Shown here: positions 8,494-18,686 of the stretch, piece after piece
Layout of the letters: each line of letters opens with the position of its first letter
Numbering within the stretch: the first letter of the stretch is position 1
NCBI RefSeq assembly: GCF_004403305.1
Contig: NZ_SOHE01000074.1
Span: 1 to 64,000, forward strand
DNA from: Cryobacterium frigoriphilum
GTDB lineage: Bacteria > Actinomycetota > Actinomycetes > Actinomycetales > Microbacteriaceae
Length of the DNA: 64,000 nt
Direction of reading: 5' to 3'
Program-made: the position numbers and the translations under genes
Notes under the pieces: model-generated
Told to the model about the DNA's origin: nothing
Seen by the model: the letters and a program-made list of their open reading frames with translations, nothing else
Database searches by the model: none

Positions 8494-9768
8494 TTAGCCC
8501 TGCGCGGCGGCGGCCGCGACGAGTGCGGTCAGCAGTTCGTCGGCGTTACGGTCAGCACCGAACTTGCCGATGGCCGAGGACAGGTCGGCAGACCACGACA
8601 CGGATGCCGCGGAACCGTGAGCGAGGGAGCTCACGATGGTGTCCTCCTGGAAGGACGCCATGGCCGTCTGCTGGTATTCCGGGTAATCGGTGGCTACCGC
8701 ATCCGTTCGGGCCGGAATGGAACCCTTGGCGATGTTGAAAGCCTTCTGGCCCTCCGCCGAGCTGATGGTGGTGAGCCAGCTGATCGCAGCGGCTTCATGC
8801 GGGGCGCCGACCGCGAGGGTGAAGGAATCGGCGAGGAAGTCAAAGATCCCCTCGGTGCCGGGGGTGGCCCAGGTCGTGTACTCGGTGCCGTAGGTCTGTC
8901 CGGCCTGCACGAATGCGGCCTCGGCCCAGTCGCCCATCACGTTGTACGCGGCGTTTCCGTCGAGCAGAATCTGCGTCGCGGCGTCCCAGTCCAGGCCTGC
9001 GTAGTCGGAGTTGGTGAATTCGAGCAGCTCACCATAGTGGCCGATAGCGGTCTGCACGCCCGCGCTGTCCCACTCGGTCGTGCCGTCCCACAGTCCGCTG
9101 TAGCCCTCGGCGCCGAGGTCGGCGATGAGCACGTTTTCGAACAGCTGCATCTGCGTCCACTCGGTACCGAGCGCGAGGGGCGCGCTCACGCCGGACTCCT
9201 GCAGGGTCGTGAGGTCGTCGATCCAGGCGTCGATGCTGTCCGGGGCGACCGTCGGGTCGATACCGGCGCTCTCGAGCACCTCAACGTTGACCCAGGTCAC
9301 GTTGGCGCGGTGGATGTTGCTGGGCACCGAGTAGATGGCGCCGTCGGCGGTCAGCTGTTCGATGAGGGTATCGGGGAAGCTCTCGTAGAGACCGTTGTCC
9401 TCGTAGAAGCTCGTGAGGTCCTGAAGCTGACCGGCTTCGATGTAGTCGTTGAGTTCGGCACCGGCATGCGCCTGGAACGTGTCAGGCGGGTTGTCAGCCT
9501 CGAGCCGCGAGGCCAGAGCGGCCTTGGCATTCGATCCGGCGCCGCCGGCTACGGCCGCGTTGCTGAACGCGACGTCGGGGTACTGCTCGGCGAAGACGTC
9601 GACGAGGGCGTCGAGACCGACCTTCTCGGAACCGGCCGCCCACCACGTGAACACTTCAACCTGATTGGGGTCGTCCGCGCTGGGACTGCCGCTGGCCGTG
9701 GAACAGCCCGCGAGGGCGAGACCAAGGATCGCGGCGCCGGCGATGACCGACACTCTTCTACTGCGCAT
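8494..9768 (-). CDS. Extracellular solute-binding lipoprotein of a sugar ABC importer
   Basis: A 424-residue family-1 solute-binding protein. A type II signal peptide is visible (MRSRRVSVIAGAAILGLALAGC), with lipobox LAGC giving lipid attachment at Cys22. Mature features include VEVFTWWAAGSEKVGLDALVD and VMGDWAEAAF, as in glucose/sugar-binding proteins of the MalE-like superfamily. A GGAGG ribosome-binding site precedes ATG 9768. It is the first gene of the minus-strand transport operon and captures the substrate outside the membrane for the two permeases. The ligand is not identifiable; the neighbouring Gfo/Idh/MocA enzyme suggests a sugar or polyol. Confidence 0.92.
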   Translation of the reverse strand: MRSRRVSVIAGAAILGLALAGCSTASGSPSADDPNQVEVFTWWAAGSEKVGLDALVDVFAEQYPDVAFSNAAVAGGAGSNAKAALASRLEADNPPDTFQAHAGAELNDYIEAGQLQDLTSFYEDNGLYESFPDTLIEQLTADGAIYSVPSNIHRANVTWVNVEVLESAGIDPTVAPDSIDAWIDDLTTLQESGVSAPLALGTEWTQMQLFENVLIADLGAEGYSGLWDGTTEWDSAGVQTAIGHYGELLEFTNSDYAGLDWDAATQILLDGNAAYNVMGDWAEAAFVQAGQTYGTEYTTWATPGTEGIFDFLADSFTLAVGAPHEAAAISWLTTISSAEGQKAFNIAKGSIPARTDAVATDYPEYQQTAMASFQEDTIVSSLAHGSAASVSWSADLSSAIGKFGADRNADELLTALVAAAAAQG

Positions 9769-9921
9769 GTGATTTTCCTCCGTTGGAATACCTACCCAAA
9801 TCTGCTGTGATCAGGGGCAACGCCGAGATTCGGTGCCCGACCCTCTATCAGTAGGGATCAAACGCATGGAACTCAGTCTCAGGCTAGGGGGCACACAGGG
9901 TCGGAGTCAAAACGGTCGCAA

Positions 9922-9943
9922 TGAGCGTCGAACTCCGGCGCGG
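9922..9943. repeat. 22-bp dispersed intergenic repeat, copy 1
   Basis: The 22 bases from 9922 to 9943 (centre GTCGAACTCCGGCGCGG) recur exactly at 37666-37687. In both places the bases after it follow a similar pattern (GTCGA, then A/T-AAG, then GTC). Together with the next bases it forms an imperfect palindrome (TCGAACTCCG-GCG-CGGAGTCGA). It lies in the 416-bp divergent gap 9769-10184, which otherwise holds no supportable gene, only the promoter regions for both sides. Confidence 0.7.
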
Positions 9944-10131
9944 AGTCGAAAAGCGTCGACTCACACCCCCGCCATTGGGGGCACCCCGAAAATAGCGCCC
10001 GAATGGCACGCACGGGTGCACTCATCGCGTCTGCGGGCGACCGCCTCACCCGCTCGACACCACTGAATCACTGGGCTGGCGCGGACTGGACACGCTGGGT
10101 GTGTGATTCTCCCCATCGTGATTGTGCGTCG

Positions 10132-10159
10132 TTGAACGCACTATGGGCACCACTAGGAT
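10132..10159 (+). promoter_or_regulatory. Candidate sigma-70-type promoter for the secretion-like locus
   Basis: TTGAAC (10132-10137) and TAGGAT (10154-10159) are spaced by 16 bp and lie 26-53 bp before the ATG at 10185. This fits a -35/-10 pair for the vegetative sigma factor in a GC-rich genome. It is placed by eye only. Confidence 0.45.
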
Positions 10160-10184
10160 TTTTCATGTAACGGCTGGGGGGCTC

Positions 10185-13100
10185 ATGTTTCGACGTATTG
10201 CACGCAAACATCGCTCACTGATGGGCGTTGGCATCGTCACGACAGCGACGCTGTCCCTGAGCCTGGTTGCTTTTCTCTACCAGGGCATCAGTACCGCCGA
10301 TGTACGACTCAACGACGGCGGTGTGTGGGTCACCAAACCGACCGGGCTGCTGGTGGGACACCTCAACTATCAGGCCCAGGTTCTCGATGGCGGCTTGCGG
10401 GCCAAGGCCAACGACTTTGAGATCATGCAGGCGGGCAACACCGTACTCACCCATGACCGCGCCAACGCAACGCTCAACGTGGTCGACCCCGCTCACCTGA
10501 TTTTCGGTGCGGATGTCGCGCTGCCCGCCGATGCCGAGATCGCCCTGGGCAGCGACACCGTCGCGATTCTCGACCACTCCAACGGCGACCTCTTCGCCCT
10601 GACCCTGACCGAGCTGGAGTCCTTCAGCCTCGCGGGCACCGACCCGACGCTGGCACTGGGCGCCAACTCCGCCGTGACGGTCGGGTCAGATGGAACAGTT
10701 CATGCCGTGTCCGCCCGCGACGGCGAGCTCGTAACCCTCGCCCGCACCGCCCCATCAGACGCCACGGGCACGGTCGGCGCCCCGGGATTCAACGCCCCGG
10801 TCGTCGTCGGGTTAGCCGCTCTGGATGACCTTGCCGCTGAGCCGCAACTCGCGATCACGGCCGTGGGCGAGGCATCCGTCGTACTGGAACGCACCTCGGG
10901 AGCCCTGATTCTGCCCGGCGGCGACACGGTAACCACGGCCCCGGGCAGCGCCTTGCAGCAGAGCACTACCGGCAGCACGACCTCGACCGTGCTGGTGGCC
11001 ACCCCTGATTCTCTGCTCGTACAGCCCCTCGGCGGAGGCGACGCCACGCGCATCGAGGCCGGCGCACAGGGGGAGCCCGCCGCTCCGGTCTATCTCAATG
11101 GATGCGCCTACGCGGCCTGGTCGACGAGCGCCCGCTATGTGCGCGACTGCCCCGGAAGCACCGACGACGTGGCCCGCGACATTGACCGCGCGACCGCAAC
11201 GGCCGCAACGGCCGCAACGACCGGGTCGTCCACCGCGACCGCCTCGCCGCTCACCTTTCGCGTCAACCGCAATGTGGTCGTACTCAACGACCTCACGACC
11301 GGACTGGTCTGGCTCGTCGACCAGGACATGGTTGTCATCGACAACTGGGACGACATCACGCCCCCGCCCGACGAGAGCGACGAGGAAGACCAGGAAGACG
11401 CCGTCACCGAGTCGGTGGAGAACGTGCTGCCCGACCGTACCGACGAGAACACGGTACCGGTCGCCGTGGACGACACGTTCGGGGTGCGCGCGGGCCGCAG
11501 CGTGATTCTGCCGGTGCTTGACAATGACACGGATGCCGACGGCGATATTCTCACGGCGACCGTCGTGGGCGACGGTCCGGCGATCGGCACCGTGCAACCC
11601 ATCTTCGGTGGCGCAGCCCTGCAGATCACGGTGGCTGACGATGCCTCCGCAACCGCGAGTTTTCGCTATGCGGTCAGTGACGGGCGGGGCGGAACGGCCG
11701 AGGCCTCCGTCGCTCTCACGGTCAGTGAACCGGGCACGAACGGCCCGCCGGTGCAAAAACGCACGAGCAGCTTCGTGGTGGAGCAGGGCGCGTCGATCAC
11801 CCACAACGTGCTGCCCGACTGGATCGACCCCGATGGCGACGACCTGTTTCTGCAGGCCGCCGCTCCCACCGACGACGACACCGTGCAGTTCACCGCCGAC
11901 GGCGTGCTCAGCTACGGTGCCATCGGACAGAACACCGGCCGCAAAGATGTCGCCCTCATCGTTTCCGATGGGGTGGACCCCACCGAGGGCGTCGTGCGGG
12001 TCGATGTGCGGGCATCCGGCAGCACGAAGCCGGTCACCAACCCCGACCACGTCTCGACCACCACCGGCCAAACCGTGACCGTGTCACCGCTGCTCAACGA
12101 TGTCAGTCCCGGCGGGGTTCCGCTGCGGCTCGCCAAGATCGACGAGGTGGCCGGTGCCAGCATCGTGCCCGACTTCGCCACCGCAACCTTCACCTTCACG
12201 GCGACCGAAGCGCGCACCTACTACCTGCAGTACCTGGCCACCGATGGCCCGAACACCGTGCTCGGCCTCGTGCGCATCGACGTGACGGATGCCGCAGCGA
12301 GCGACCTTCCGCCCGTGGCCGTGCGCGACGTGGCGCTGTTACCGGTCGGCCGCGATGTACTCGTTGACGTTCTCACCAACGACACCGACCCGGCCGGCGG
12401 AATACTCGTGGTGCAGTCGCTGAGCATTCCCGAGAACCTCGGCATCACCGTCGCGGTGCTCGAGCACCGCGTGCTGCACGTGACCGACCAGAGCGGCCTG
12501 AACGCACCCGTCACGATCGGCTACACCGTCTCGAACGGCACCCTGACGGCGGAGGGTGAGGTGCTCGTCATCCCGGTGCCGGCACCGGCCAAGCTGCTGC
12601 CACCCGTCGCGGTCGATGACACCGTGAGCGTGCGGGCCGGCGATATCGTCACGATCCCGGTTCTGGACAACGATTCACACCCGAATGGGGACACGATCTC
12701 CCTCGCACCAGCCCTGGTGGCGCCGCTCGTCGACCCGGCCGATGGCGAGCTGTTCGTGGCCGAGAACACGCTGCGGTTCCAGGCCGGCACGACCGCGAAG
12801 ACGGTCTACGCCACCTATGAGGTCGTCGACAGCCTCGGCCAGAAGGATGCCGGCTACGTCACCATCCAGATTCTCGCCCTGAACGCCGAGACGAACTCTC
12901 CACCGCGCCCGCAGGACATCACCGCGCGGGTGCTCTCGGGCAACACCGTGCGCATCCCGATTCCGCTGGGCCAGATCGACCCCGACGGGGACTCCATTGA
13001 ACTCGTCGGCCAGGGCACTGCGCCCGCCAAGGGACGCATCGTCGAGGTCGGCACGTCGTGGCTGGCGTACGAAGCCTTCACCGCGTCGACCGGCACCGAT

Positions 13101-16100
13101 TCATTCACCTACGTCGTGCGCGACCGGCTGGGAGCCGAGGCCCAGGCCACCATCCTCGTGGGCATCGCCCGCCCCGGCGCCAGCAACCAGAAGCCCTACG
13201 CCGTCAAAGACGCCGTGAGCGCCCGCCCCGACCGCACACTGGCCGTTCCCGTGCTCGTGAACGACACCGACCCCGACGGTGACACCCTCAGCCTGGTCGC
13301 CGACGGCCTCACCCTGCCGGAAGGTCTCGACGCCACAGTGACCGGCGAACGCATCGTGCTGCAGACCCCGACCCAGCCGGGCGAATTCAGCATCCAGTAC
13401 ACCGTCGCCGACCCCTGGGGCGCGACCGCCGTCGGCACCCTGCAGCTGAGCATTACAGCGGATGCCCCGCTGCTGGCCCCCATCGCCCGCGATGACCGCG
13501 TGGCCGCGGCCGACGTGACCGACCAGACCAGCGTCGACGTGCCCGTGCTGGACAACGATGAAGACCCCGACGGTTCCGCCGCCGATCTCACCGTGACGAC
13601 TGATGACCCCGCAGCCACGGTCGACCAGCAGGGTTCGGTGCGGGTTGCGCTCACCGCCAACGCCCAGATCATCCGCTACACGGTGACCGATGCCGATGAC
13701 CTGCAGGCCAGCGCCTTCGTGCTCGTGCCCGGACTCGATGATCAGCGCCCGACGCTCACACCAGGTGTGGACCCCGTCGAGGTGAAGAGCGGTGAGACTG
13801 TCACCCTGGCCCTCGCCGACTACGTGACTGTGGCCGACGGCACGACCGCCCGCATCACCGTGGCCGACCGGGTGTCGGCGACGCACGGCAACGGCGACTC
13901 CCTGATCCAGAATGAAACGACCCTCGTCTACACCTCGGCGGCTGATTATTTCGGGCCCGAAGCCGTGAGTTTCGAGGTCACGGACGGTACCGGCCCCGAC
14001 GACCCGACCGGGCGCACCGCAACCTTGTCCATTCCGATCACCGTCCTCGCGCCCGACAACCAGCCACCCACGTTTGTCGGCGGTCTCGTCGAGGTCGCCC
14101 CGGGCGAAGACCCGGTCGAGGTTGACCTGCGCGCGATGGCGGCCGACATCGATTCCGGCGATCTCGAGAAGCTGAGCTTTCGCCTGGACGGGCCGGTGCC
14201 GGCCGGCTTCGAGGCGTCGATCAGCGGCCAGACGCTCTCGGCGAGCGCCGGACAGACCACCGCGAAGGGTCTGGCCGGCACCCTGCAGCTGACCGTCGAC
14301 GACGGGACTACCGAACCGGTCGCCGCGACGCTCCAACTGACCGCGATCGCCTCGACCCGGCCGCTGGCCACGACGACGGATGACGCGGTGCCCGAAGCGA
14401 AGCAGGGCCGGGCCGTCACGGTGTCCGTGCTCGACAACGACACGAGCCCTTTCGCCGACGAACCGTTGCGCCTCGTGTCGGTGGCCGTGGAGACCGGCCA
14501 AGGCACGGCATCCGTCGCCGGAAGCGACGTGACTGTCACCCCGGCAAACGATTTCATCGGCACGATGGTGGTGCGCTATCGGGTCGCCGACGCGACGAAC
14601 GACACCGAGCGCGAGGTCGACGGCCGTATTCGGCTGACCGTGCAGGGCCGGCCCGATGCGCCCGGCACGCCGAGCGTCACGTCGATCCAGGACCGCACGG
14701 TCGTGCTGTCGTGGACCCCGCCCAGCAACAACGGCTCCGAAATCACCGGGTACACCGTGGCCGCGTCGGGCTTCACGCAGCAGTGCGCGTCTACGACCTG
14801 CACGCTCGCGAACCTCACCAACGACACCGAGTACAGCTTCACGGTGACCGCAACCAACGAGGTCGGCGAGTCGGACCCCTCCGGAGCATCGCCCGTGGCC
14901 CGACCGGACGCCCGCCCCGACGTTCCACAGCCGCCAACCCTGGTCTTCGGCGACGGCGCCATCAACGTGTCGTGGGCGACGCCCACGAGCACGGGCAGCG
15001 CGGTCGAGAGCTACCTGCTCGAGATCTCACCGCTGCCGCAGTTCGGATCGCTGCAGCGCACCGCCAGCGGAAATTCGTTGAGCTGGGATAGCCTCGAGAA
15101 CGGCGTCGCCTACGCGGTGCGGGTGCAGGCGGTGAACCGCGCCCCTGAACCGAGCGATTGGAGCTCGTTCTCGTCCGCGATGGTGCCCGCCGGCGTTCCC
15201 GCCGCGCCAGCCGCCCCCACGACCACACCGGCGACGGCGGTCGGTAGCCAGGCGCAGATTGCAGTGAGCTGGGTCATGCCGGCGAACAACGGCGATGTGG
15301 TCGCCGGCTATACCCTCAACACGCTGCAAAACGGTGCCGTGGTGAGCAGCCTGCCGGTGTCGGCCACGAGCGCCAACGTGGCGGTCGCGGCCTCCGAGAC
15401 CGACTACACCTTCACGGTCAGCGCTCGAAACAAGGCAGGCGACTCGGTCGCGAGCCCGGCCTCGAGCGCGCGGCGCGGGGCCGTGCCGCCCGGAGCGCCG
15501 ACGAACGTGGTGGCCACCCCCACGGATGGCGGTGCCACGGTGAGCTTCACGGCCGGCGCTGCCAACGGAACCCGTTCGAACGAGCTGACCTACCACTACA
15601 AGGTCAACCAGACCGGAGCCACCGGCACCTTCGCCGCGGGCGGCGGCGCGGTTGGCAGCCTCAGTAACGGCACGGGCTATTCCGTTGATGTCTGGGCGAC
15701 GTCGACGGTGGCCGGTGTCTCGCCTGGTGCCTCGAGCACCTCGAACACCGTGGTGCCGTTCGGCAAGCCGATCATCTCGCACCGGGCCACCAACCGGCAG
15801 GACGGCGCCGTGCAGTTCGTCTGGAACGTGAACGGCAACGGGCGAGCACTGACCTCGTCGAGCCACGCCGTCAACGGCTCCGGCGACGGATCGGCCACCA
15901 ACGGCGGGCTGGCCTACAGCCAGACAACGTCGATCACGGTGACCTACGGCAACGAGGCGGGAACTTCCACAGCCACCTGGTCCGGCCAAGCCAACGACCC
16001 GCCGCCCCCGCCGACAATGACGATTACGCAAAACGATGACACCGGAATCAACCTCTCGGTACGAAATTTTGCAGCCAATCGCCCACTGACGATCGCCTGC

Positions 16101-16280
16101 TGGGTCGTGCCACAAGCAGACGGCCAAAACGGGCGTTCAATCGGCAGCTTCAGCGTAGTCACAGACGGCTCAGGTGCCGGAAATTGGTCCTGGCCGACGA
16201 CATGCAAGATGACCGGCGGAGGTTACGGCAACCTCAAGCTCGGAAATGAAGTTTGGTCCAACACGATTTCGCTGAAGTAG
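10185..16280 (+). CDS. Giant membrane-anchored Ig-like/fibronectin III repeat protein
   Basis: A 2031-residue protein if ATG 10185 is used. I prefer it because a GGGGGG ribosome-binding stretch precedes it and a basic N-terminus leads straight into a membrane segment (~14-37, VGIVTTATLSLSLVAFLYQG). Residues ~40-390 form a region with repeated short beta-strand patterns, perhaps a propeller. An acidic linker follows (DESDEEDQEDAVTE). About eleven Ig/cadherin-like repeats cover ~424-1485, several opening with PVAVDD and containing VLDNDTDADGD-type acidic turns that could bind calcium. Three or four FN3-type domains cover ~1490-1860 (LSWTPPSNNGSEITGYTV), then a distinct C-terminal tip with lower GC. 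It heads the locus and would extend from the membrane into or through the cell wall. Function in secretion or adhesion is inferred from position. Confidence 0.8.
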   Translation: MFRRIARKHRSLMGVGIVTTATLSLSLVAFLYQGISTADVRLNDGGVWVTKPTGLLVGHLNYQAQVLDGGLRAKANDFEIMQAGNTVLTHDRANATLNVVDPAHLIFGADVALPADAEIALGSDTVAILDHSNGDLFALTLTELESFSLAGTDPTLALGANSAVTVGSDGTVHAVSARDGELVTLARTAPSDATGTVGAPGFNAPVVVGLAALDDLAAEPQLAITAVGEASVVLERTSGALILPGGDTVTTAPGSALQQSTTGSTTSTVLVATPDSLLVQPLGGGDATRIEAGAQGEPAAPVYLNGCAYAAWSTSARYVRDCPGSTDDVARDIDRATATAATAATTGSSTATASPLTFRVNRNVVVLNDLTTGLVWLVDQDMVVIDNWDDITPPPDESDEEDQEDAVTESVENVLPDRTDENTVPVAVDDTFGVRAGRSVILPVLDNDTDADGDILTATVVGDGPAIGTVQPIFGGAALQITVADDASATASFRYAVSDGRGGTAEASVALTVSEPGTNGPPVQKRTSSFVVEQGASITHNVLPDWIDPDGDDLFLQAAAPTDDDTVQFTADGVLSYGAIGQNTGRKDVALIVSDGVDPTEGVVRVDVRASGSTKPVTNPDHVSTTTGQTVTVSPLLNDVSPGGVPLRLAKIDEVAGASIVPDFATATFTFTATEARTYYLQYLATDGPNTVLGLVRIDVTDAAASDLPPVAVRDVALLPVGRDVLVDVLTNDTDPAGGILVVQSLSIPENLGITVAVLEHRVLHVTDQSGLNAPVTIGYTVSNGTLTAEGEVLVIPVPAPAKLLPPVAVDDTVSVRAGDIVTIPVLDNDSHPNGDTISLAPALVAPLVDPADGELFVAENTLRFQAGTTAKTVYATYEVVDSLGQKDAGYVTIQILALNAETNSPPRPQDITARVLSGNTVRIPIPLGQIDPDGDSIELVGQGTAPAKGRIVEVGTSWLAYEAFTASTGTDSFTYVVRDRLGAEAQATILVGIARPGASNQKPYAVKDAVSARPDRTLAVPVLVNDTDPDGDTLSLVADGLTLPEGLDATVTGERIVLQTPTQPGEFSIQYTVADPWGATAVGTLQLSITADAPLLAPIARDDRVAAADVTDQTSVDVPVLDNDEDPDGSAADLTVTTDDPAATVDQQGSVRVALTANAQIIRYTVTDADDLQASAFVLVPGLDDQRPTLTPGVDPVEVKSGETVTLALADYVTVADGTTARITVADRVSATHGNGDSLIQNETTLVYTSAADYFGPEAVSFEVTDGTGPDDPTGRTATLSIPITVLAPDNQPPTFVGGLVEVAPGEDPVEVDLRAMAADIDSGDLEKLSFRLDGPVPAGFEASISGQTLSASAGQTTAKGLAGTLQLTVDDGTTEPVAATLQLTAIASTRPLATTTDDAVPEAKQGRAVTVSVLDNDTSPFADEPLRLVSVAVETGQGTASVAGSDVTVTPANDFIGTMVVRYRVADATNDTEREVDGRIRLTVQGRPDAPGTPSVTSIQDRTVVLSWTPPSNNGSEITGYTVAASGFTQQCASTTCTLANLTNDTEYSFTVTATNEVGESDPSGASPVARPDARPDVPQPPTLVFGDGAINVSWATPTSTGSAVESYLLEISPLPQFGSLQRTASGNSLSWDSLENGVAYAVRVQAVNRAPEPSDWSSFSSAMVPAGVPAAPAAPTTTPATAVGSQAQIAVSWVMPANNGDVVAGYTLNTLQNGAVVSSLPVSATSANVAVAASETDYTFTVSARNKAGDSVASPASSARRGAVPPGAPTNVVATPTDGGATVSFTAGAANGTRSNELTYHYKVNQTGATGTFAAGGGAVGSLSNGTGYSVDVWATSTVAGVSPGASSTSNTVVPFGKPIISHRATNRQDGAVQFVWNVNGNGRALTSSSHAVNGSGDGSATNGGLAYSQTTSITVTYGNEAGTSTATWSGQANDPPPPPTMTITQNDDTGINLSVRNFAANRPLTIACWVVPQADGQNGRSIGSFSVVTDGSGAGNWSWPTTCKMTGGGYGNLKLGNEVWSNTISLK

Positions 16281-16290
16281 GAGAAAACCA

Positions 16291-17265
16291 ATGACTATGT
16301 CACCGGAACAAGCAACCTGGTTCGCCGGCACGTTCGGCCGGATCGTCGACAATGTGGGGCTCGCCGTGCTCGGCAAGAGCCAGGTGGTGCGGCTCGTGAT
16401 CACGGCGATGCTCGCCGAGGGCCACGTGCTGCTCGAAGATGCACCGGGCACCGGAAAGACCTCGCTCGCCAAGGCACTCGCGGCGACCGTGCAGGGCACG
16501 AACAACCGCATCCAGTTCACGCCCGACCTGCTGCCGAGCGACGTGACCGGCGTCACGATCTACGACCAGCAGAGCCACAAGTTCGAGTTTCACCGGGGCC
16601 CGATCTTCGCGTCGATCGTGCTCGCCGACGAGATCAACCGGGCGAGCCCGAAGACCCAGTCGGCGCTGCTCGAGGTGATGGAGGAGAGCCGCATCACGGT
16701 CGACGGTGTCGGCCACGAGGTCGGCCGCCCGTTCATGGTGATCGCCACCCAGAACCCGATCGAGCAGGCCGGCACCTACCGGTTGCCCGAGGCGCAGCTC
16801 GACCGCTTTCTCATCAAGACCTCGATCGGCTACCCCGACCTCGCCTCGACCGAGCTGATTCTGGCCGGCTCCGCGAACCGCAACCCGGCCGCCGACCTCA
16901 CCGCGATGATCACCACGAGCGCCGTGGCCGATATGGCCGATCTGGCGTCGACCGTGCACACCGACAGCGCCATTCTGCGGTACGTGGCCGAACTCACCCA
17001 GGAGACCAGGCTGGCCAGCGAGACCCGGGTGGGCGTGTCGGTGCGCGGGGCGCTCGCCATGATTCGAGCGGCAAAGGTCTGGGCTGCGGCTCAGGGGCGC
17101 ACCTTCGTGCTGCCCGACGATGTGAAAGACCTCGCTGCCGCCGTCTGGACTCACCGCCTGGTGCTCGATCCCGAGGCGGAATTCTCGGGCATGACGGCCG
17201 AGAAGATCATCAGCCGGGTGCTCGCCGACGTGGCTGCCCCGCAGTCGAGGCAGCCGGCCGCATGA
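16291..17265 (+). CDS. MoxR-family AAA+ ATPase
   Basis: A 324-residue MoxR ATPase. Walker A is EDAPGTGKTSLAK with Lys56, Walker B is IVLADEINRA, and sensor 1 is MVIATQNPIEQAGTYRLPEAQLDRF, the diagnostic MoxR stretch. A C-terminal lid domain follows (GVSVRGALAMIRAAKVWA). MoxR proteins act as chaperones, often with a partner carrying DUF58 and VWA domains, and the next gene is a DUF58 protein with a 4-bp overlap. An AGGAG ribosome-binding site precedes ATG 16291, 11 bp after the giant gene. Confidence 0.93.
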   Translation: MTMSPEQATWFAGTFGRIVDNVGLAVLGKSQVVRLVITAMLAEGHVLLEDAPGTGKTSLAKALAATVQGTNNRIQFTPDLLPSDVTGVTIYDQQSHKFEFHRGPIFASIVLADEINRASPKTQSALLEVMEESRITVDGVGHEVGRPFMVIATQNPIEQAGTYRLPEAQLDRFLIKTSIGYPDLASTELILAGSANRNPAADLTAMITTSAVADMADLASTVHTDSAILRYVAELTQETRLASETRVGVSVRGALAMIRAAKVWAAAQGRTFVLPDDVKDLAAAVWTHRLVLDPEAEFSGMTAEKIISRVLADVAAPQSRQPAA

Positions 17266-18686
17266 GCGCGATGGGGGGCATGGTCGGAGTGGGCAGATTA
17301 CGGGCGGCCCCCTCACGAGTCAGTCAGCTGACGCGCAGCGCGACCCGGGCGTCGGCCGCGCGTGCCCAGCAGGCGCTGGCCCGGTTGTCGCCGCTCGGCA
17401 CCCTCTGGCTCAGCGTCGTCTGGCCGGTTCTTCAACCTCTCGGACAGCGCATCAGGCGCGTGCTCTTGGTCATGACCGGATTCGGTTGGACGGTGCTCGG
17501 GGCATCCGTTCTGGCGTGGTTTGTGGGCGCTCGCTGGGGCTGGCAGGAATTTACGGCGTTCGCACTCGTGGCATTTGTCCTGCTGCTGCTCGCGGTGCCT
17601 TTCGTTCTCGGACGCAGCGCCTACGCGATCGCCCTCGGCCTCGCCAGCACTCACGTGGTCGTCGGGCAGCGAGCGGTCGGCAGCGTGACCGTCACTAACC
17701 CATCGGCGCGCCCGATGTTGCCCGCCCGCATCGAGCTGCCCGTCGGTGCCGGACTCGCCGCGTTTCAGTTGCCGCGCCTCGCCCCCGGCGCCGAGCACGA
17801 AGACCTCTTCACCATTCCCACCCAGCGCCGCACGGTGCTGTCGGTCGGACCGGTGCGCTCGGTGCGCGGCGACGCGCTGGGCCTGTTTCGCCGGGTTATC
17901 GGCTGGACCGATGCCACCGACCTCTTTGTTCACCCTCGCACGGTGCACCTCGACGGGTCGAGCTCCGGATTTCTGCGTGACCTTGAGGGCCTGCCGACGA
18001 GCGATCTCAGCAACGACGACGTCTCGTTTCACGCCCTGCGCGAGTACGTGCCGGGCGACGACCTGCGCAACGTGCACTGGCGATCATCGGCCCGCACGGG
18101 AACGATCATGGTGCGCCAGTTCGAAGAGACCCGCCGCTCACACCTCGCCATCGCGCTCAGCCGCAACCCGCTCGATTATGCAACGGCGACGGATGCCGCG
18201 GCCGGTGTCAGTCCTGGCGGCGACGGTACGGGCGGTGTCGGCATCGGTGCTGCCGGCAAAAGCATCGAGGAGTTCGAGCTTGCCGTGTCGATCTGCGGGT
18301 CACTCGGGCTACAGGCCCTGACCGAGGAAAAACAACTGACCGTGCTGGCCCAGGAGCAGATTGTGCCGACCCAGACCGGCAAACGGCTGCTCGACGGGCT
18401 GTCGGCGGTCGAGACCGGTGGGTCGAGGGCCGACATCGTGCAGCTCGCACGGCAGACCGGCGTGCGGGTGCCTAATGCATCCGTCGTCGTATTGCTGTTC
18501 GGCAGCACGGTACCTCCGGCCCGTATCCGCTCGGCGGCCAGCCATCTTCCGAGCGGCGTGCGGGTGATCGCGGTGCGCTGCGAAATCGGCGCGCCTCTGT
18601 CACGTCGGTCCATCGCCGAGACGCCCGTGCTGACCGTCGGCGCGCTCGACGATCTGCCCTTCGGGATGCGCCGGGTGAGCGAATGA
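17262..18686 (+). CDS. DUF58 domain membrane protein
   Basis: A 474-residue protein with a basic N-terminus, two membrane segments at ~65-120 (MTGFGWTVLGASVLAWFVGARWGW and FTAFALVAFVLLLLAVPFV), and a DUF58 domain. The domain is marked by FHALREYVPGDDLRNVHWRS followed by SARTGTIMVRQFEE. DUF58 proteins are the usual partner of MoxR ATPases. The start overlaps the MoxR stop by 4 bp and its own end overlaps the transglutaminase-fold gene by 4 bp, so the three are translationally coupled. The MoxR-DUF58-transglutaminase trio is widespread; its exact job here is unknown. Confidence 0.88.
   Translation: MSAMGGMVGVGRLRAAPSRVSQLTRSATRASAARAQQALARLSPLGTLWLSVVWPVLQPLGQRIRRVLLVMTGFGWTVLGASVLAWFVGARWGWQEFTAFALVAFVLLLLAVPFVLGRSAYAIALGLASTHVVVGQRAVGSVTVTNPSARPMLPARIELPVGAGLAAFQLPRLAPGAEHEDLFTIPTQRRTVLSVGPVRSVRGDALGLFRRVIGWTDATDLFVHPRTVHLDGSSSGFLRDLEGLPTSDLSNDDVSFHALREYVPGDDLRNVHWRSSARTGTIMVRQFEETRRSHLAIALSRNPLDYATATDAAAGVSPGGDGTGGVGIGAAGKSIEEFELAVSICGSLGLQALTEEKQLTVLAQEQIVPTQTGKRLLDGLSAVETGGSRADIVQLARQTGVRVPNASVVVLLFGSTVPPARIRSAASHLPSGVRVIAVRCEIGAPLSRRSIAETPVLTVGALDDLPFGMRRVSE

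Noticed and set aside
8422-9810. 462-residue plus-strand frame
   Set aside because: It is antisense to the solute-binding protein gene, which has a clear signal peptide and ribosome-binding site.
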